Shown piece by piece: positions 7,038 through 16,706 of a stretch of DNA of 64,000 nucleotides. The notes beneath the pieces were generated by a model. It had not been told where the DNA came from and searched no databases. It saw only the letters and a list, made by a program, of their open reading frames with translations. This stretch comes from Paenibacillus sp. OK003 (GTDB lineage Bacteria > Bacillota > Bacilli > Paenibacillales > Paenibacillaceae): positions 62,001-126,000 of the forward strand of contig NZ_FOBD01000007.1 in NCBI RefSeq assembly GCF_900109515.1. Reading direction: 5' to 3'. Numbering within the stretch: the first letter of the stretch is position 1; every line of letters begins with the position of its first letter. Position numbers and translations under genes: made by a program.

Positions 7038-8918
7038 ATGGCTAAAAAAGAATTCCAGGCTGAATCCAAACGCTTGCTGGATATGATGATCAACTCCATT
7101 TACACCCAAAGAGAAATCTTTTTGAGAGAACTGATCTCCAACTCCAGTGACGCCATTGACAAAATATATTACAAAGCACTCACTGACGATACACTCGTCT
7201 TCAACAAAGAGGACTACTACATCAAGCTCACTATCGACAAAGAGAACCGCACGCTCACACTGACCGATACAGGAATCGGGATGACGCAGGAAGAGCTCGA
7301 AAACAATCTGGGCGTTATCGCGAAGAGCGGCTCACTGGCGTTCAAGAAAGAGAATGAAGCGAAAGACGGCCACAACATCATCGGACAATTCGGGGTTGGT
7401 TTCTACTCCGCATTTATGGTGGCGGACAAGCTGACGGTAACGAGTAAAACGCTGGGCAGCGACGAAGCATGGAAATGGGAATCTGAAGGTGCGGACGGGT
7501 ACACGATCTCTCCAGCCGAGAAAGATTCCGTGGGTACGGAAATCGTCCTGACGATCAAACAAAATACCGAAGAAGATTCGTATGACGAATTTTTGGAAGA
7601 GTACCGCCTGAGATCCATCATCAAGAAATACTCCGACTTCATTCGTTACCCAATTAAGATGGATGTGACAGGACAACGTCCAAAAGAGGGTACAGAGAAC
7701 GAGTTCGAGGAGTACAAAGAAGAGCAAACCGTGAACAGCATGGTGCCGATCTGGCGTAAAAATAAAAGCGAATTGACCGAAGAAGACTACAACAACTTCT
7801 ATATGGAAAAACGCTACGGTTTTGACAAACCGCTTAAACATCTGCACATCAGCGCGGATGGCGCAGTGGTATATAATGCGATCCTGTTTATCCCGGAGAA
7901 CACACCGTTTGATTATTATACAAAAGAGTATGAAAAAGGGCTTGAACTGTACTCTAACGGTGTATTGATCATGGATAAATGCGGTGATCTGCTGCCAGAT
8001 TACTTCGGATTTGTAAAAGGTATGGTTGATTCCGAGGATCTGTCTCTGAACATCTCCCGTGAAATGCTGCAACATGACCGTCAACTCAGCCTGATTGCGA
8101 AGAACATCAAGAATAAGATCAAGAGCCAACTGCAAAGCTTGCTCAAGGACGAGCGTGAGAATTACGAGAAATTCTATCAAGCGTTTGGCCGTCAGCTGAA
8201 GTATGGCGTATATAGCGACTATGGCGTGAATAAGGATACCCTGCAGGATCTGCTCTTGTTCTCTTCTTCCAAAGAGAAGAAGCTGGTTAGCCTGGACGAG
8301 TACGTTTCCAGAATGCCTGAAGATCAGAAGTACATCTACTACGCATCCGGTGAATCCATTGAACGGATTGAGAAGCTGCCACAAATCGAGGGTGTACTCG
8401 ACAAAGGCTATGAAGTTTTGTACTTCACTGACGACATCGATGAGTTTGCAATCAAGATGATCACGAACTACAAAGAAAAAGAATTCAAATCCATCTCCAG
8501 CGGTGACCTGGGCATTGAGGACACTGCAGATAAAGAAGAGACGGACGCACAAGACAACGATAACAAAGAGTTGTTCGAAGCGATGCAAACGCAGCTTGGC
8601 GGCAAAGTAAAAGCTGTTAAAGCTTCCAAACGCCTCAGAAGCCACCCGGTATGTTTGTCCACTGAAGGTGAGCTGACGATTGAAATGGAGAAAATCCTGA
8701 AAGCTATGCCGAACAGCGAAAATGTACAGGCAGATAAAGTGCTGGAGATCAACGTAAATCACGATGTCTTCAAATCCCTGAAAGACGCATTCGCACAGGA
8801 TAAAGAAAAACTGAGCCTTTACACAAGCTTGTTATATCATCAAGCATTGCTGATCGAAGGACTGCCAATTCAAGACCCGGTAGAGTTTACCAACGATATC
8901 TGCAAAGTTATGGTCTAA
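7038..8918 (+). CDS. htpG: Molecular chaperone HtpG (bacterial Hsp90)
   Basis: ATP-dependent cytosolic chaperone of the Hsp90 family (626 aa, normal length). The N-terminal GHKL ATPase shows [15 protein letters not shown] (about residues 28-42), DTGIGM (about 80) and [13 protein letters not shown] (about 115-127). The middle domain has the conserved [14 protein letters not shown] segment, and the C-terminal dimerisation domain is complete. The start ATG follows AAAGGAGA with good spacing. The upstream region carries a CIRCE operator and sigma-A promoter. This implies HrcA repression; in Bacillus subtilis, from general knowledge, htpG is not a CIRCE gene. A terminator follows the gene. Confidence 0.98.
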   Translation: MAKKEFQAESKRLLDMMINSIYTQREIFLRELISNSSDAIDKIYYKALTDDTLVFNKEDYYIKLTIDKENRTLTLTDTGIGMTQEELENNLGVIAKSGSLAFKKENEAKDGHNIIGQFGVGFYSAFMVADKLTVTSKTLGSDEAWKWESEGADGYTISPAEKDSVGTEIVLTIKQNTEEDSYDEFLEEYRLRSIIKKYSDFIRYPIKMDVTGQRPKEGTENEFEEYKEEQTVNSMVPIWRKNKSELTEEDYNNFYMEKRYGFDKPLKHLHISADGAVVYNAILFIPENTPFDYYTKEYEKGLELYSNGVLIMDKCGDLLPDYFGFVKGMVDSEDLSLNISREMLQHDRQLSLIAKNIKNKIKSQLQSLLKDERENYEKFYQAFGRQLKYGVYSDYGVNKDTLQDLLLFSSSKEKKLVSLDEYVSRMPEDQKYIYYASGESIERIEKLPQIEGVLDKGYEVLYFTDDIDEFAIKMITNYKEKEFKSISSGDLGIEDTADKEETDAQDNDNKELFEAMQTQLGGKVKAVKASKRLRSHPVCLSTEGELTIEMEKILKAMPNSENVQADKVLEINVNHDVFKSLKDAFAQDKEKLSLYTSLLYHQALLIEGLPIQDPVEFTNDICKVMV

Positions 8919-9057
8919 ATCCGCAATACTGCAGTAATACAACCGGTGTAATAAGAAAGCAGGGTTACAACAGTTTACGTAACGTAAGGGTTTAAGGTAC
9001 GGTAGAGTTCTTCTGTAACCTGCAACGGCCTAACCCGTGCAACCACTATCGCACTCT

Positions 9058-9091
9058 CCGACAGGGTATTTCCTTCCTGTCGGTTTTTTTT
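9058..9091 (+). terminator. Intrinsic terminator of htpG
   Basis: CCGACAGG (9058-9065) pairs with CCTGTCGG (9076-9083), followed by eight T. A further inverted repeat, GCAGGGTTACA with TGTAACCTGC, lies upstream at about 8961-9022. Confidence 0.92.
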
Positions 9092-9237
9092 ATTGTAAAC
9101 ATCAGGATTTGTTAATAAGAAACAGCGGAAGTAGAGAAGGGCTATGTAGATAAGTCATATTTATAGATAGTGGTTTCTCCAGATGTAACTTTTAAAAAAA
9201 TGAATGAAACTGTGTTCACTGAAAAATTCCTTTGGTA

Positions 9238-9266
9238 TTGATACATACTATCCGCTGTGATACAAT
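9238..9266 (+). promoter_or_regulatory. Sigma-A promoter of the lone polymerase gene
   Basis: TTGATA (9238-9243), 17-nt spacer, TACAAT (9261-9266). The -10 box lies inside the palindrome at 9258-9274. Confidence 0.7.
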
Positions 9267-9274
9267 TTGTATCA
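9258..9274. promoter_or_regulatory. GATAC palindrome, putative XRE operator site 1
   Basis: TGATACAATTTGTATCA: 7-bp perfect arms around ATT. It overlaps the -10 box, so a bound protein would block transcription. The same palindrome recurs at 30672, 30706 and 47458, and a degenerate copy at 47314. Confidence 0.75.
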
Positions 9275-9301
9275 AAAAGCGATATTGAGAGGTGAAAGTA
9301 T

Positions 9302-10636
9302 ATTAAAGCATTATCCGCACCTAAACCTTTTGATAATTATTTTAAAATATGGGCCATTGTTTTACCTATAAATTCTTGGGTTTTAATGCCTTCAAATCCA
9401 GGAACAACGCCTGGGCTACTTATATCCTTGTTATCAGTTGTTTTTGTGCTTTTATTTGCTATTAGTCTAAAATTCAAAAACAATATGGAAGTTAAACAGG
9501 TAACCAATTATTTTTATAGAGACTTAATTATTTTCGTTTACGTGTTGACACTATTTAACGGTATAGCACAATTAACTGTTTTATTCAAAATGAATGATGG
9601 ATATGATTACAATTTTGTGCACAATGTTATATTAGTTAACGAAAATGGGCATGTTTTTTTTAGATCTAGCCTGTTTACTCAATCCATGTATCTTATTGCT
9701 GCTTCAATAATTTGCTTTTACACTAAGTATTTTTACAAGAAAGAGTGGAATAAGTACATATTCATAGGTACTTCTATATTTCTTATTTATGGGTTTTACG
9801 AATGGATTTATTATTTACTATTTGGAACAACTGGAGACTTTTTAAGTAACAGAGTATTTGCTTTAGATATTAACGGTGATCCCAGATTGGGGAGCATGAG
9901 TCAGAGGACTGATGCTTTTGGAATAAATACACTCAGAATGAAGAGTCTAACAGGAGAGCCAAGTGCTTTCGCGCTAACTGTATTACCTCTCTGGATATTC
10001 GCAATACATTTACGCAAACCTTTATTCCACATTCCCATGCTAATAGCATTAATTTTATCTACCTCTTCAACCGCATTTTTAGGAATATTAATTTATTTCA
10101 TGTATAGAGTTTTGCGTTATCATTTAAGAGATCGGTATTGTCAAATACTCATATATTTCTCCACAATTTTAGTTATCCTAAATTATAAAAGGGTTGCATC
10201 TGTTCTTGAGTTCTTACTATTTAATAAGATTGATTCCCACTCTGGAATTCAAAGATCCTCTTCTATGTTCAAACATCTAGAATATTTTTCTCATATGCCA
10301 TTTTTCAATAAGTTGTTCGGGATTGGATTTGGATATGTTCGCTCAACCGATTTTTTCTCTACGTTATTGGTTAATAGCGGTATTCTTGGATTTATTTTTT
10401 TTACTATATTTTTCTTGTATCCAATCTTTAAACTAAAGAGAAACTATTTTAATGATGGTCTTAAAATTTCTTTGCTAATAATTTATGTATCCTTAATGTT
10501 ATCCGTCCCTGAATTTTCCTACTTGACTACATGGTTGTTTTTGGGAATAAGTTACAATCAGCTAGCGAGAGAAAAAAAATCCACCATTCTTCATAACTTG
10601 AATCTCGGAAAATTTCAATCATCAAAAGTAATGTGA
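9302..10636 (+). CDS. O-antigen/exopolysaccharide polymerase-like membrane protein (Wzy type)
   Basis: Very hydrophobic protein with roughly ten membrane segments. It has the polymerase-like features SLTGEPSAFALTVLPL, SSTAFLGIL and a late GIGFGYVRSTDFFSTLLVNSG loop, consistent with Wzy/O-antigen-ligase proteins that join polysaccharide repeat units at the membrane. The nearest ATG is 9386, but it has no ribosome binding site. The frame stays open upstream with a sensible N-terminus (IKALSAPKPFDNYFKIW), and an ATT codon at 9302 sits 7 nt after GAGAGGTG, so an ATT start is proposed (444 aa). The gene is much more AT-rich than its neighbours, which suggests transfer. It stands alone, 20 kb from the polysaccharide locus but with the same palindromic operator. 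Confidence 0.75.
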   Translation: MKALSAPKPFDNYFKIWAIVLPINSWVLMPSNPGTTPGLLISLLSVVFVLLFAISLKFKNNMEVKQVTNYFYRDLIIFVYVLTLFNGIAQLTVLFKMNDGYDYNFVHNVILVNENGHVFFRSSLFTQSMYLIAASIICFYTKYFYKKEWNKYIFIGTSIFLIYGFYEWIYYLLFGTTGDFLSNRVFALDINGDPRLGSMSQRTDAFGINTLRMKSLTGEPSAFALTVLPLWIFAIHLRKPLFHIPMLIALILSTSSTAFLGILIYFMYRVLRYHLRDRYCQILIYFSTILVILNYKRVASVLEFLLFNKIDSHSGIQRSSSMFKHLEYFSHMPFFNKLFGIGFGYVRSTDFFSTLLVNSGILGFIFFTIFFLYPIFKLKRNYFNDGLKISLLIIYVSLMLSVPEFSYLTTWLFLGISYNQLAREKKSTILHNLNLGKFQSSKVM

Positions 10637-10660
10637 GTATGTCAGGCATTAGAATTAAAG

Positions 10661-10716
10661 GTTCGGTAAAGTAAATTTCTCATTCTTTGAGGAATACTTT
10701 ACCGAACTTTTTTTTT
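10661..10716 (+). terminator. Intrinsic terminator after the lone polymerase
   Basis: GTTCGGTAAAGTA (10661-10673) pairs perfectly with TACTTTACCGAAC (10695-10707), followed by nine T. Confidence 0.95.
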
Positions 10717-11033
10717 AGAGAATTTAATCAATGGAATACGTTGTACTTATTAACTCAATTTTCGCACCTAGAATGTTAACTTAAACCTTAAAGGCGTGGT
10801 TACTCCTATGGACAAAAAACACCTCAAAATTTGAGTGAATTATAATGTCATTTTATATCATTATCATTTAGGTGCACGGATGATAGTCTGGCAGGGTATA
10901 ATAAGAGAAGACGACTGTGCATCACAAGTTGATGTGAGAAGAGATGACAATCGCAGACAGGTTTTGCTTTTCGAAACTGCAGAATATGTGTATAATCACT
11001 CAAAATAGAGACAGTCGGCTAGGAGTGATCAAC
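10717..11033. other. Intergenic region before dgt
   Basis: Gene-free. It holds AT-rich sequence with a TATCATTATCATTT segment (about 10857-10870) that vaguely resembles half a Fur box, and two -10-like motifs: TATAAT at 10898, and TGTGTATAAT ending at 10996 (extended -10 type), the latter 37 nt before the dgt start. No good -35 boxes are paired with them. Confidence 0.4.
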
Positions 11034-12449
11034 ATGCAATGGAACGATCTGAGAGAACATAGACAATATCCTGAACTAACGAAACTGGATGGGGCTCGTG
11101 CAGCCTATGAGCGCGACTATTCCAGACTGATACATTCACCGACTTTTCGTCGGCTGCAAGGCAAATCGCAGGTGTTTGGTGCAGGAACGGGCGATTATTA
11201 TCGCACACGATTGACCCACTCCCTGGAGGTGGCGCAGATTGCACGAGAAGCGGCAAGAAGCTTACTGCGTCGCTACCCGGAGGTGGAGTTGAATCAGGCG
11301 GACAGCCCTGGACTGATTATTGATTCGGAAGTGGTGGAGTGTGCTGCGATTGCGCATGACTTCGGCCACCCGCCTTTTGGGCATAAAGGGGAAGAAGTGC
11401 TGGATGGCATCCTCGATGATCTCATTAACACAGAGGCCAAGAAAATCATGAAGAAAAATCGCGGGGCCAAATCACCTCAACCGGAATCGGAAATTCGTGC
11501 AGAGCTCAAGCGGAAGTATGAGCACTTTGAAGGCAACGCGCATAACTTCCGTCTCATTATGTATTTGGAAAAACGGGAAGATATCGATGGGCTGAACCTG
11601 TCGGATGCGGTGCTGCTTGGCATCAACAAGTACCCGTATCCTGGCACGGAGAGCAAGAAAGGCATGTATCATCATGAATGGCAGTATATCCACGAGATTC
11701 GCAATCGTTGGGACATTCCTGCTGGCAAAAAGACGCTTGAAGCACAGCTAATGGACCTCTGCGACGATATTGCGTATTCTGCACATGATCTGGAAGACGG
11801 CATTAAGGCTGGTAAAATCGAAGTACACGAGCATTTTCTGCAAGATCCGCATATCAATCGACTGATTGTGGATAAGATTACGACACTGGAGGATCTGTTC
11901 TGGAACGGATGGACAAGGGAAGCGATTGGGAAAAAAGTCGAAGAAGTCCTCGCTTCGTTCCTGCGTATCTGGAATGAAAAGATGCCGTTCTGCGAGCATG
12001 ATTACTCACGAACCCGCCGTGAGGTCAAGGCTTACTGGGTCAGCCTTTTTGTTGCTAGCCTGGGGGTTATTGATAACGGAGACTGGAAAAAGGTGACGTT
12101 TGTCCGTGAAGGCGCCGAGGACCTCGATATGCTGCGTACGGTAAGTGTGCTCAAGAGCTTTGCCTGGGTGACCATGATTCGTGACCTGCGTGTGCAGAGG
12201 TTGCAAAAACGCAGTGAATGGATTATTAAACGTCTATGGGATGCTTTTCTTGACCCGGAAACGTCCAAATCCATTATTCCGTCCGATTGGCTGCAGCGCT
12301 ATGAGAAGGATCAGGCGAAGGCAAATCCGATCTGGACTTGGGAGCATATGGTGATCGATTATATCGCCGGGATGACGGATGCTTTTGCCGAGAAAATATA
12401 CAATGAACTATACGGTCTCAAGGTTGGTTCCATCTACGATCTGGATTAG
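11034..12449 (+). CDS. dgt: dGTP triphosphohydrolase-like HD protein
   Basis: Predicted deoxyguanosinetriphosphate triphosphohydrolase, which cleaves dGTP to deoxyguanosine and tripolyphosphate and helps set dNTP pools. The HD-domain metal ligands are visible: RLTHSLEVAQ (first His), AIAHDFGHPPFGHKGE (the His-Asp pair) and SAHDLEDG (later Asp). The N-terminal SPTFRRLQGKSQVF motif is characteristic. ATG 11034 (471 aa) is chosen because AGGAG at 11021-11025 is 8 nt upstream and the protein then begins MQWNDLREHRQYP. The longer open frame from 10944 adds 30 residues without a ribosome binding site. The monooxygenase gene begins 30 nt downstream, so the two may be cotranscribed. Confidence 0.93.
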   Translation: MQWNDLREHRQYPELTKLDGARAAYERDYSRLIHSPTFRRLQGKSQVFGAGTGDYYRTRLTHSLEVAQIAREAARSLLRRYPEVELNQADSPGLIIDSEVVECAAIAHDFGHPPFGHKGEEVLDGILDDLINTEAKKIMKKNRGAKSPQPESEIRAELKRKYEHFEGNAHNFRLIMYLEKREDIDGLNLSDAVLLGINKYPYPGTESKKGMYHHEWQYIHEIRNRWDIPAGKKTLEAQLMDLCDDIAYSAHDLEDGIKAGKIEVHEHFLQDPHINRLIVDKITTLEDLFWNGWTREAIGKKVEEVLASFLRIWNEKMPFCEHDYSRTRREVKAYWVSLFVASLGVIDNGDWKKVTFVREGAEDLDMLRTVSVLKSFAWVTMIRDLRVQRLQKRSEWIIKRLWDAFLDPETSKSIIPSDWLQRYEKDQAKANPIWTWEHMVIDYIAGMTDAFAEKIYNELYGLKVGSIYDLD

Positions 12450-12479
12450 AGATAAGCGAGACGAAGGGAGATGAGACGC

Positions 12480-13475
12480 TTGGGTGCGAACATCAGTGGA
12501 AAATACAATCTGGGCGTACTTGACCTTGTTCCAAGGTTGAACGGCGCCACAGCAGAACAGGCGCTGCAACAATCCGTTACACTTGCGCAGCATGCTGAAG
12601 CATGGGGCTATTCAAGGTACTGGACGTCGGAGCACCATGACATGAACGAACTTGCATCAGCATCACCGGAAGTGTTGCTTGCCCATATTGGCGCGCGAAC
12701 GAATACGATCCAGCTTGGCTCCGGTGCCGTACTGTTACCTCACTATAGCCCGCTTAAGGTAGCGGAGTCGTTCCGACTGCTGGCGGCGCTCTACCCGGGA
12801 CGTGTTGAGTTAGGCTTGGGACGTGCTCCTGGGGGCGGTCCCCATGCAACGATGGCCTTGAGTGGCAATTACTTGCAACATGTGTCCAAGTTGCCTGAAT
12901 CGCTCGCTGCACTGACTGAACTTCTGGAAGACCGTTATGCCTATGAGGAACATCCGGTGACGGCCCGCCCGATTCCGCAACTTCCATTATCCTTATGGAT
13001 GTTGGGTACCAACGTGAAGAGTGCTGAGTTTGCCGCTCGCTTCGGTATGGGGTATGTATTTGGACAATTCATGAGTGATGCGGATGGTACGGAGGCTGTA
13101 CGGCGTTATCGGGAGGGCTTTATCCCCAGCGCCAATAGGAAAGAGCCGGAGGTTATGGCTGCTGTCAGTGTGCTGTGTGCAGAGATGCAGGAAGAAGCGT
13201 TGTCCTGGAGCCGAGAAATGACAGAGAAACGCAGAGTGGTTGGGAAAGAAATTTCTACGCAGGCTGACAACATCAACACAAGTAACAGCACCAACGAAGG
13301 GACCTATGCCAATGAGAATGAAGTTCAACGGCATTATGCCGGTACACCGGCACAGGTCTGGGATCAGTTGGAGCAGGTGTGCCAAAGGTTGAATACGGAT
13401 CAACTGCTTGTGGTGACAACTGGACCAGATTACGAGCGAAGGTTGGCATCTTACAAGTTGCTGGTGAACGCATAA
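12480..13475 (+). CDS. Luciferase-like (LLM class) flavin-dependent monooxygenase
   Basis: Member of the bacterial-luciferase-like FMN-dependent oxidoreductases (331 aa, TIM-barrel family). Diagnostic segments are YSRYWTSEHHDMNELASASPEV near residues 45-65, IQLGSGAVLLPHYSPLKVAE near 80-100, and GRVELGLGRAPGG near 110-120, which match the YhbW-type subgroup. The substrate is unknown. A TTG start at 12480 is preferred: AAGGGAG ends 9 nt before it, whereas it directly abuts the ATG at 12471. The gene follows dgt by 30 nt and is closed by a strong terminator. Confidence 0.88.
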   Translation: MGANISGKYNLGVLDLVPRLNGATAEQALQQSVTLAQHAEAWGYSRYWTSEHHDMNELASASPEVLLAHIGARTNTIQLGSGAVLLPHYSPLKVAESFRLLAALYPGRVELGLGRAPGGGPHATMALSGNYLQHVSKLPESLAALTELLEDRYAYEEHPVTARPIPQLPLSLWMLGTNVKSAEFAARFGMGYVFGQFMSDADGTEAVRRYREGFIPSANRKEPEVMAAVSVLCAEMQEEALSWSREMTEKRRVVGKEISTQADNINTSNSTNEGTYANENEVQRHYAGTPAQVWDQLEQVCQRLNTDQLLVVTTGPDYERRLASYKLLVNA

Positions 13476-13550
13476 GGGGGCGGCTGTTAGCCCGCTATGA
13501 TACAAAGATTGGCTGGTTCCATACCTGCAATCTGAATGGAGTCGAATTGT

Positions 13551-13595
13551 AAGAGCTGCAGATCGGATATTTGCCGTATGCTGCAGCTCTTTTTT
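13551..13595 (+). terminator. Intrinsic terminator after the monooxygenase
   Basis: AAGAGCTGCAG (13551-13561) pairs with CTGCAGCTCTT (13581-13591) and is followed by a T-run. Confidence 0.93.
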
Positions 13596-13838
13596 GCTTC
13601 ATTTTGGTCATCATTTTACATCATTCGATTCTGTTCTACAGATAGTGTGAAATAATCACAAGATTTTACAAAATACAGCATGTCTAAAACAAAAGAATGT
13701 TATAATACTTTACGTCTCTTTTCCTATAGATATAATATAGAAAAGAGTATTTTGCAAGATGCCAAAAGATGGGTAAAACAACGACAAAAGCACCTAAAAT
13801 ACGGAAGTGGCCGAAGATGGGCACAAGGGGGAAATCAC

Positions 13839-15551
13839 ATGTTTAGCAGATTCAGGATCAAGAGTATCGGTCTGCGTATCAGCATCGCGTTCTATTTATT
13901 AATCCTCTGTTTAATTCTTCTGAGCGTCACGATTATTACACGAATGAATTCAATGGAAAATAACACGAATGATATCACCAATAATTGGATACCGTCACTC
14001 CAGCAGATTAACCGATTGAACTATACAACAGAACATATTCTGTCATTGAGTTATCGCCATTATGATGCCCAAGCAAGTGAGAAAGCGAACCTGGCTGAAG
14101 AGCGCACCAAATACATTCGCGAAACAGCTCAAGCCATTAAAATATATGATCAACAGGACAAATCTACGGAAGAACAGGAACATTGGGACGCACTGAAGAT
14201 GAAGTGGGAAGCGTACCTCAAGATTAACACGCAATCCATCAAGCTGAGTGATGAAGGCCAGGAACAGTTGGCCAAGGAAGTAGCTGAAAAAGGGGCAGCT
14301 TCCTTTGATTCCATGCAAGTTCATCTCGATTATCTGGTGCAATACAATCAGGAGCAGTCCAATATCTCTGCCGCGCAGACCATTCGATCCGTACAAGATG
14401 GCAGGATGATCATTTTTGTGGGTGTCCTGATTATGATTGTGATTACAGCCGTGAGCATTCCCATCATTCGTTCACAAGTCGTTAAACCTCTGCTTCGGGT
14501 GATTAGTGCCGTGAAACTGATTGCGGAAGGTCAATTGAATGTCCAGGACATACATACCAAACATGAAGACGAAGTTGGTGTACTTGCCAAAGCCGTGAAT
14601 GACATGAAAGGTAATCTGACCTCTATGGTATTGAATGTCAGACGCATCGCTGAAGCCGTCAACCGCCAAAGCAGCGAATTGGCCATTTCCTCTGAAGAGG
14701 TTAAGATCGGCAGTCGCCAAATTGCCATAACGATGGAAGAGTCGGCAAAAGCGGCAGAGAGTCAGGCGGAAACGGCTGTTGAATCCGCCCGCACCGTCGA
14801 GGGATTGAACGCACATATTCAGCAACATTCCGAACAGGGGAACCAGCTTCGGCTGATGTCAGACCTCATTTTGAAACAAGGACTGACTGGTCGTGAGTCC
14901 ATGGAGCAATCTGTGAACCAGATGCAGCAGATTGCTGGTGCAGTTTCGTCTTCCATGAACAAGATGGAACAGCTGGACCGCAAAAACGAAAATATATCGC
15001 AGTTGGTTCAAGTCATTCATGACATTGCGCGCCAGACCAACCTGCTCGCATTAAATGCTTCCATCGAAGCTGCCCGTGCAGGAGAGAGTGGACGCGGATT
15101 TGCAGTTGTTGCAGCAGAAGTGCGGAAGTTGTCCGAAGCCGTTCGGACCTCTGTAGAAGAGATTACCGTCATCACGGAGGACATCCAGAAGGATTCTCAG
15201 GGTGTTGTTGAGGAATTGCGAACAGGTGTACTGGAAACAGAGCGTGGGCAGCAGCAAGTATGTAATTCCGGCAATCTGTTCCGTACCATTAGTGAGTCGG
15301 TAGAGGGTATGGTCCAGGTCATTGGTACAATGACGGATGGACTGGAAGGCATGCAGGAAGCGAGCGGACGCATGAATGATTTCAGTCAACAAATTTCGGC
15401 AGTGTCAGAGGAATCGGCGGCTAGTGTAGAGGAAGTGTCAGCGTCGGCAGAGGAACAGGTGAGTTCAATGGAAACGATTAGCGGCAATATTCAAACCTTG
15501 AAAGACCTGTCCGAAGATTTGCTTTCTTCCATTGAAAAATTAAAAATATAA
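13839..15551 (+). CDS. Methyl-accepting chemotaxis protein
   Basis: Transmembrane chemoreceptor (570 aa). TM1 is at about residues 9-32 and is followed by a helical extracytoplasmic sensor of the four-helix-bundle type. TM2 is around 187-208, followed by a HAMP domain and a long signalling coiled coil. The hairpin tip [20 protein letters not shown], followed by [18 protein letters not shown], is the highly conserved CheA/CheW contact site. Gln/Glu methylation-type pairs flank it. ATG 13839 follows AAGGGGG with 7-nt spacing; the frame is open back to 13680, but the added sequence looks non-coding. No other chemotaxis gene is nearby. Ligand unknown. Confidence 0.94.
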   Translation: MFSRFRIKSIGLRISIAFYLLILCLILLSVTIITRMNSMENNTNDITNNWIPSLQQINRLNYTTEHILSLSYRHYDAQASEKANLAEERTKYIRETAQAIKIYDQQDKSTEEQEHWDALKMKWEAYLKINTQSIKLSDEGQEQLAKEVAEKGAASFDSMQVHLDYLVQYNQEQSNISAAQTIRSVQDGRMIIFVGVLIMIVITAVSIPIIRSQVVKPLLRVISAVKLIAEGQLNVQDIHTKHEDEVGVLAKAVNDMKGNLTSMVLNVRRIAEAVNRQSSELAISSEEVKIGSRQIAITMEESAKAAESQAETAVESARTVEGLNAHIQQHSEQGNQLRLMSDLILKQGLTGRESMEQSVNQMQQIAGAVSSSMNKMEQLDRKNENISQLVQVIHDIARQTNLLALNASIEAARAGESGRGFAVVAAEVRKLSEAVRTSVEEITVITEDIQKDSQGVVEELRTGVLETERGQQQVCNSGNLFRTISESVEGMVQVIGTMTDGLEGMQEASGRMNDFSQQISAVSEESAASVEEVSASAEEQVSSMETISGNIQTLKDLSEDLLSSIEKLKI

Positions 15552-15592
15552 AACCTCTTCTTATAATAGAAGAAACATGAAGGACGGCTACC

Positions 15593-16570
15593 ATGTTGAG
15601 CTCTACAAACAGCAACGATTCAGTTGTCGGAAGTTATGTATATACCTTTGCTTGCCATGAGAATGAACGTGCCCTATGTGAACTGGAATTGGGAACGATG
15701 CTTGTCCCTGGCACAGATATGGATTCAGGCGATCACGCCTATGTTCGCTCCAATATTTGCATTCCACCAGGTAGAAGTCCGTTTGTCCGGGGCAGACTGG
15801 ATGTGATGGCCGAAGCGGATACAGTGGCAGATCTGAAGCCTGTCGCTTCACGAATCGATCTGTCATCCGGTGAAACGTTCAAGGTTGTTTGCTTGAAAGA
15901 GGGCGATGACATGCCGGATTATGCACATTCCCGTCTGCTGGAAAAAGAGCTGGGCATGTGCATTAAAGGCAAAGCTATGATGAAGCAGCCTGACGTGACT
16001 TTTGGACTAATGCATGTGAATGGAAAATGGCTCTTCGGTCAATGGACAGAAGCCGATCGCTCGTGGCAATCCCATCATCAGAAGCCGCAAAATTACTCTA
16101 CAGGTCTTGGTGTTACGTTAGCCAGAGCGTTGGTCAATATTGCGATTCCGCAAGTGGAGGGACATCGGTTGCTCGATCCGTGCTGCGGAATGGGAACCGT
16201 TGTCATTGAGGCGTTGTCGATGGGGATTGAGGCCAAAGGGAATGATTTGAACCCTTTAGCGGTCCAGGGCGCCCGCATTAATCTTCCTCATTATGGTTAT
16301 GATCCAGCCAGAATTACCCTCGGGGATATGAATGATCTGGAAGATTTCTACGATGCAGCCATTCTGGACATGCCCTATAATCTCTGCTCTGTTCTTCCGG
16401 ATGAGGAACAACTTGCCATGTTGACCAGTTTGAATAGACTTGCAGGACGGGCAGTTATCGTTTCCACCGAATGGGTGGAGGGTCACATTCTGGATGCCGG
16501 ATGGAACATCGATCAGTATCGAACGGTGAGCAAAGGCACGTTTATACGTCACATTTGGCTATGCACTTAG
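15593..16570 (+). CDS. Trm11-like SAM-dependent RNA methyltransferase
   Basis: Protein of 325 aa whose C-terminal half is a Rossmann methyltransferase. It has the SAM-binding motif LLDPCCGMGTVVIEAL (about residues 195-210), an acidic GNDLNPLAV strand end and, in place of the catalytic [DN]PP[FY], the motif DMPYN. The N-terminal half (VYTFACHENERALCELELG) resembles the RNA-recognition part of Trm11/THUMP-type enzymes. A role in tRNA guanosine methylation is inferred from the family only. The altered motif IV (Met for the first Pro) leaves the activity open. Start ATG 15593 is preceded by GAAGGACGG. It lies 42 nt downstream of the chemoreceptor and ends at a bidirectional terminator. Confidence 0.72.
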   Translation: MLSSTNSNDSVVGSYVYTFACHENERALCELELGTMLVPGTDMDSGDHAYVRSNICIPPGRSPFVRGRLDVMAEADTVADLKPVASRIDLSSGETFKVVCLKEGDDMPDYAHSRLLEKELGMCIKGKAMMKQPDVTFGLMHVNGKWLFGQWTEADRSWQSHHQKPQNYSTGLGVTLARALVNIAIPQVEGHRLLDPCCGMGTVVIEALSMGIEAKGNDLNPLAVQGARINLPHYGYDPARITLGDMNDLEDFYDAAILDMPYNLCSVLPDEEQLAMLTSLNRLAGRAVIVSTEWVEGHILDAGWNIDQYRTVSKGTFIRHIWLCT

Positions 16571-16594
16571 AACGACTGAACTGAAAATAACAGA

Positions 16595-16643
16595 AAAAAC
16601 CTCCATACCGGAAAAAATCCATTTTCCGATATGGAGGTTTTTG
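16595..16643. terminator. Bidirectional intrinsic terminator
   Basis: AAAACCTCCATA...CGGAAAA pairs with TTTTCCG...TATGGAGGTTTT, with T-runs on both strands. It separates the convergent methyltransferase and dehydrogenase genes. Confidence 0.9.
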
Positions 16644-16706
16644 ATTTTCGTAGGGAAACTACCTTACATGGATTTGTACAATTGCACATAGGAACTGGAA
16701 GCATTT

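Noticed and set aside
7332-8762. 476-codon open frame on the reverse strand of htpG
   Set aside because: Exact antisense of a highly conserved chaperone gene; a codon-bias shadow, with no ribosome binding site.
10855-10875. Fur box upstream of dgt
   Set aside because: Only one half resembles the GATAATGAT repeat; the gene has no iron link.
13791-13818. SigD-like promoter for the chemoreceptor (TAAA ... GCCGAAGA)
   Set aside because: The spacer is about 11 nt instead of the usual 15, and the -10 match is incomplete.
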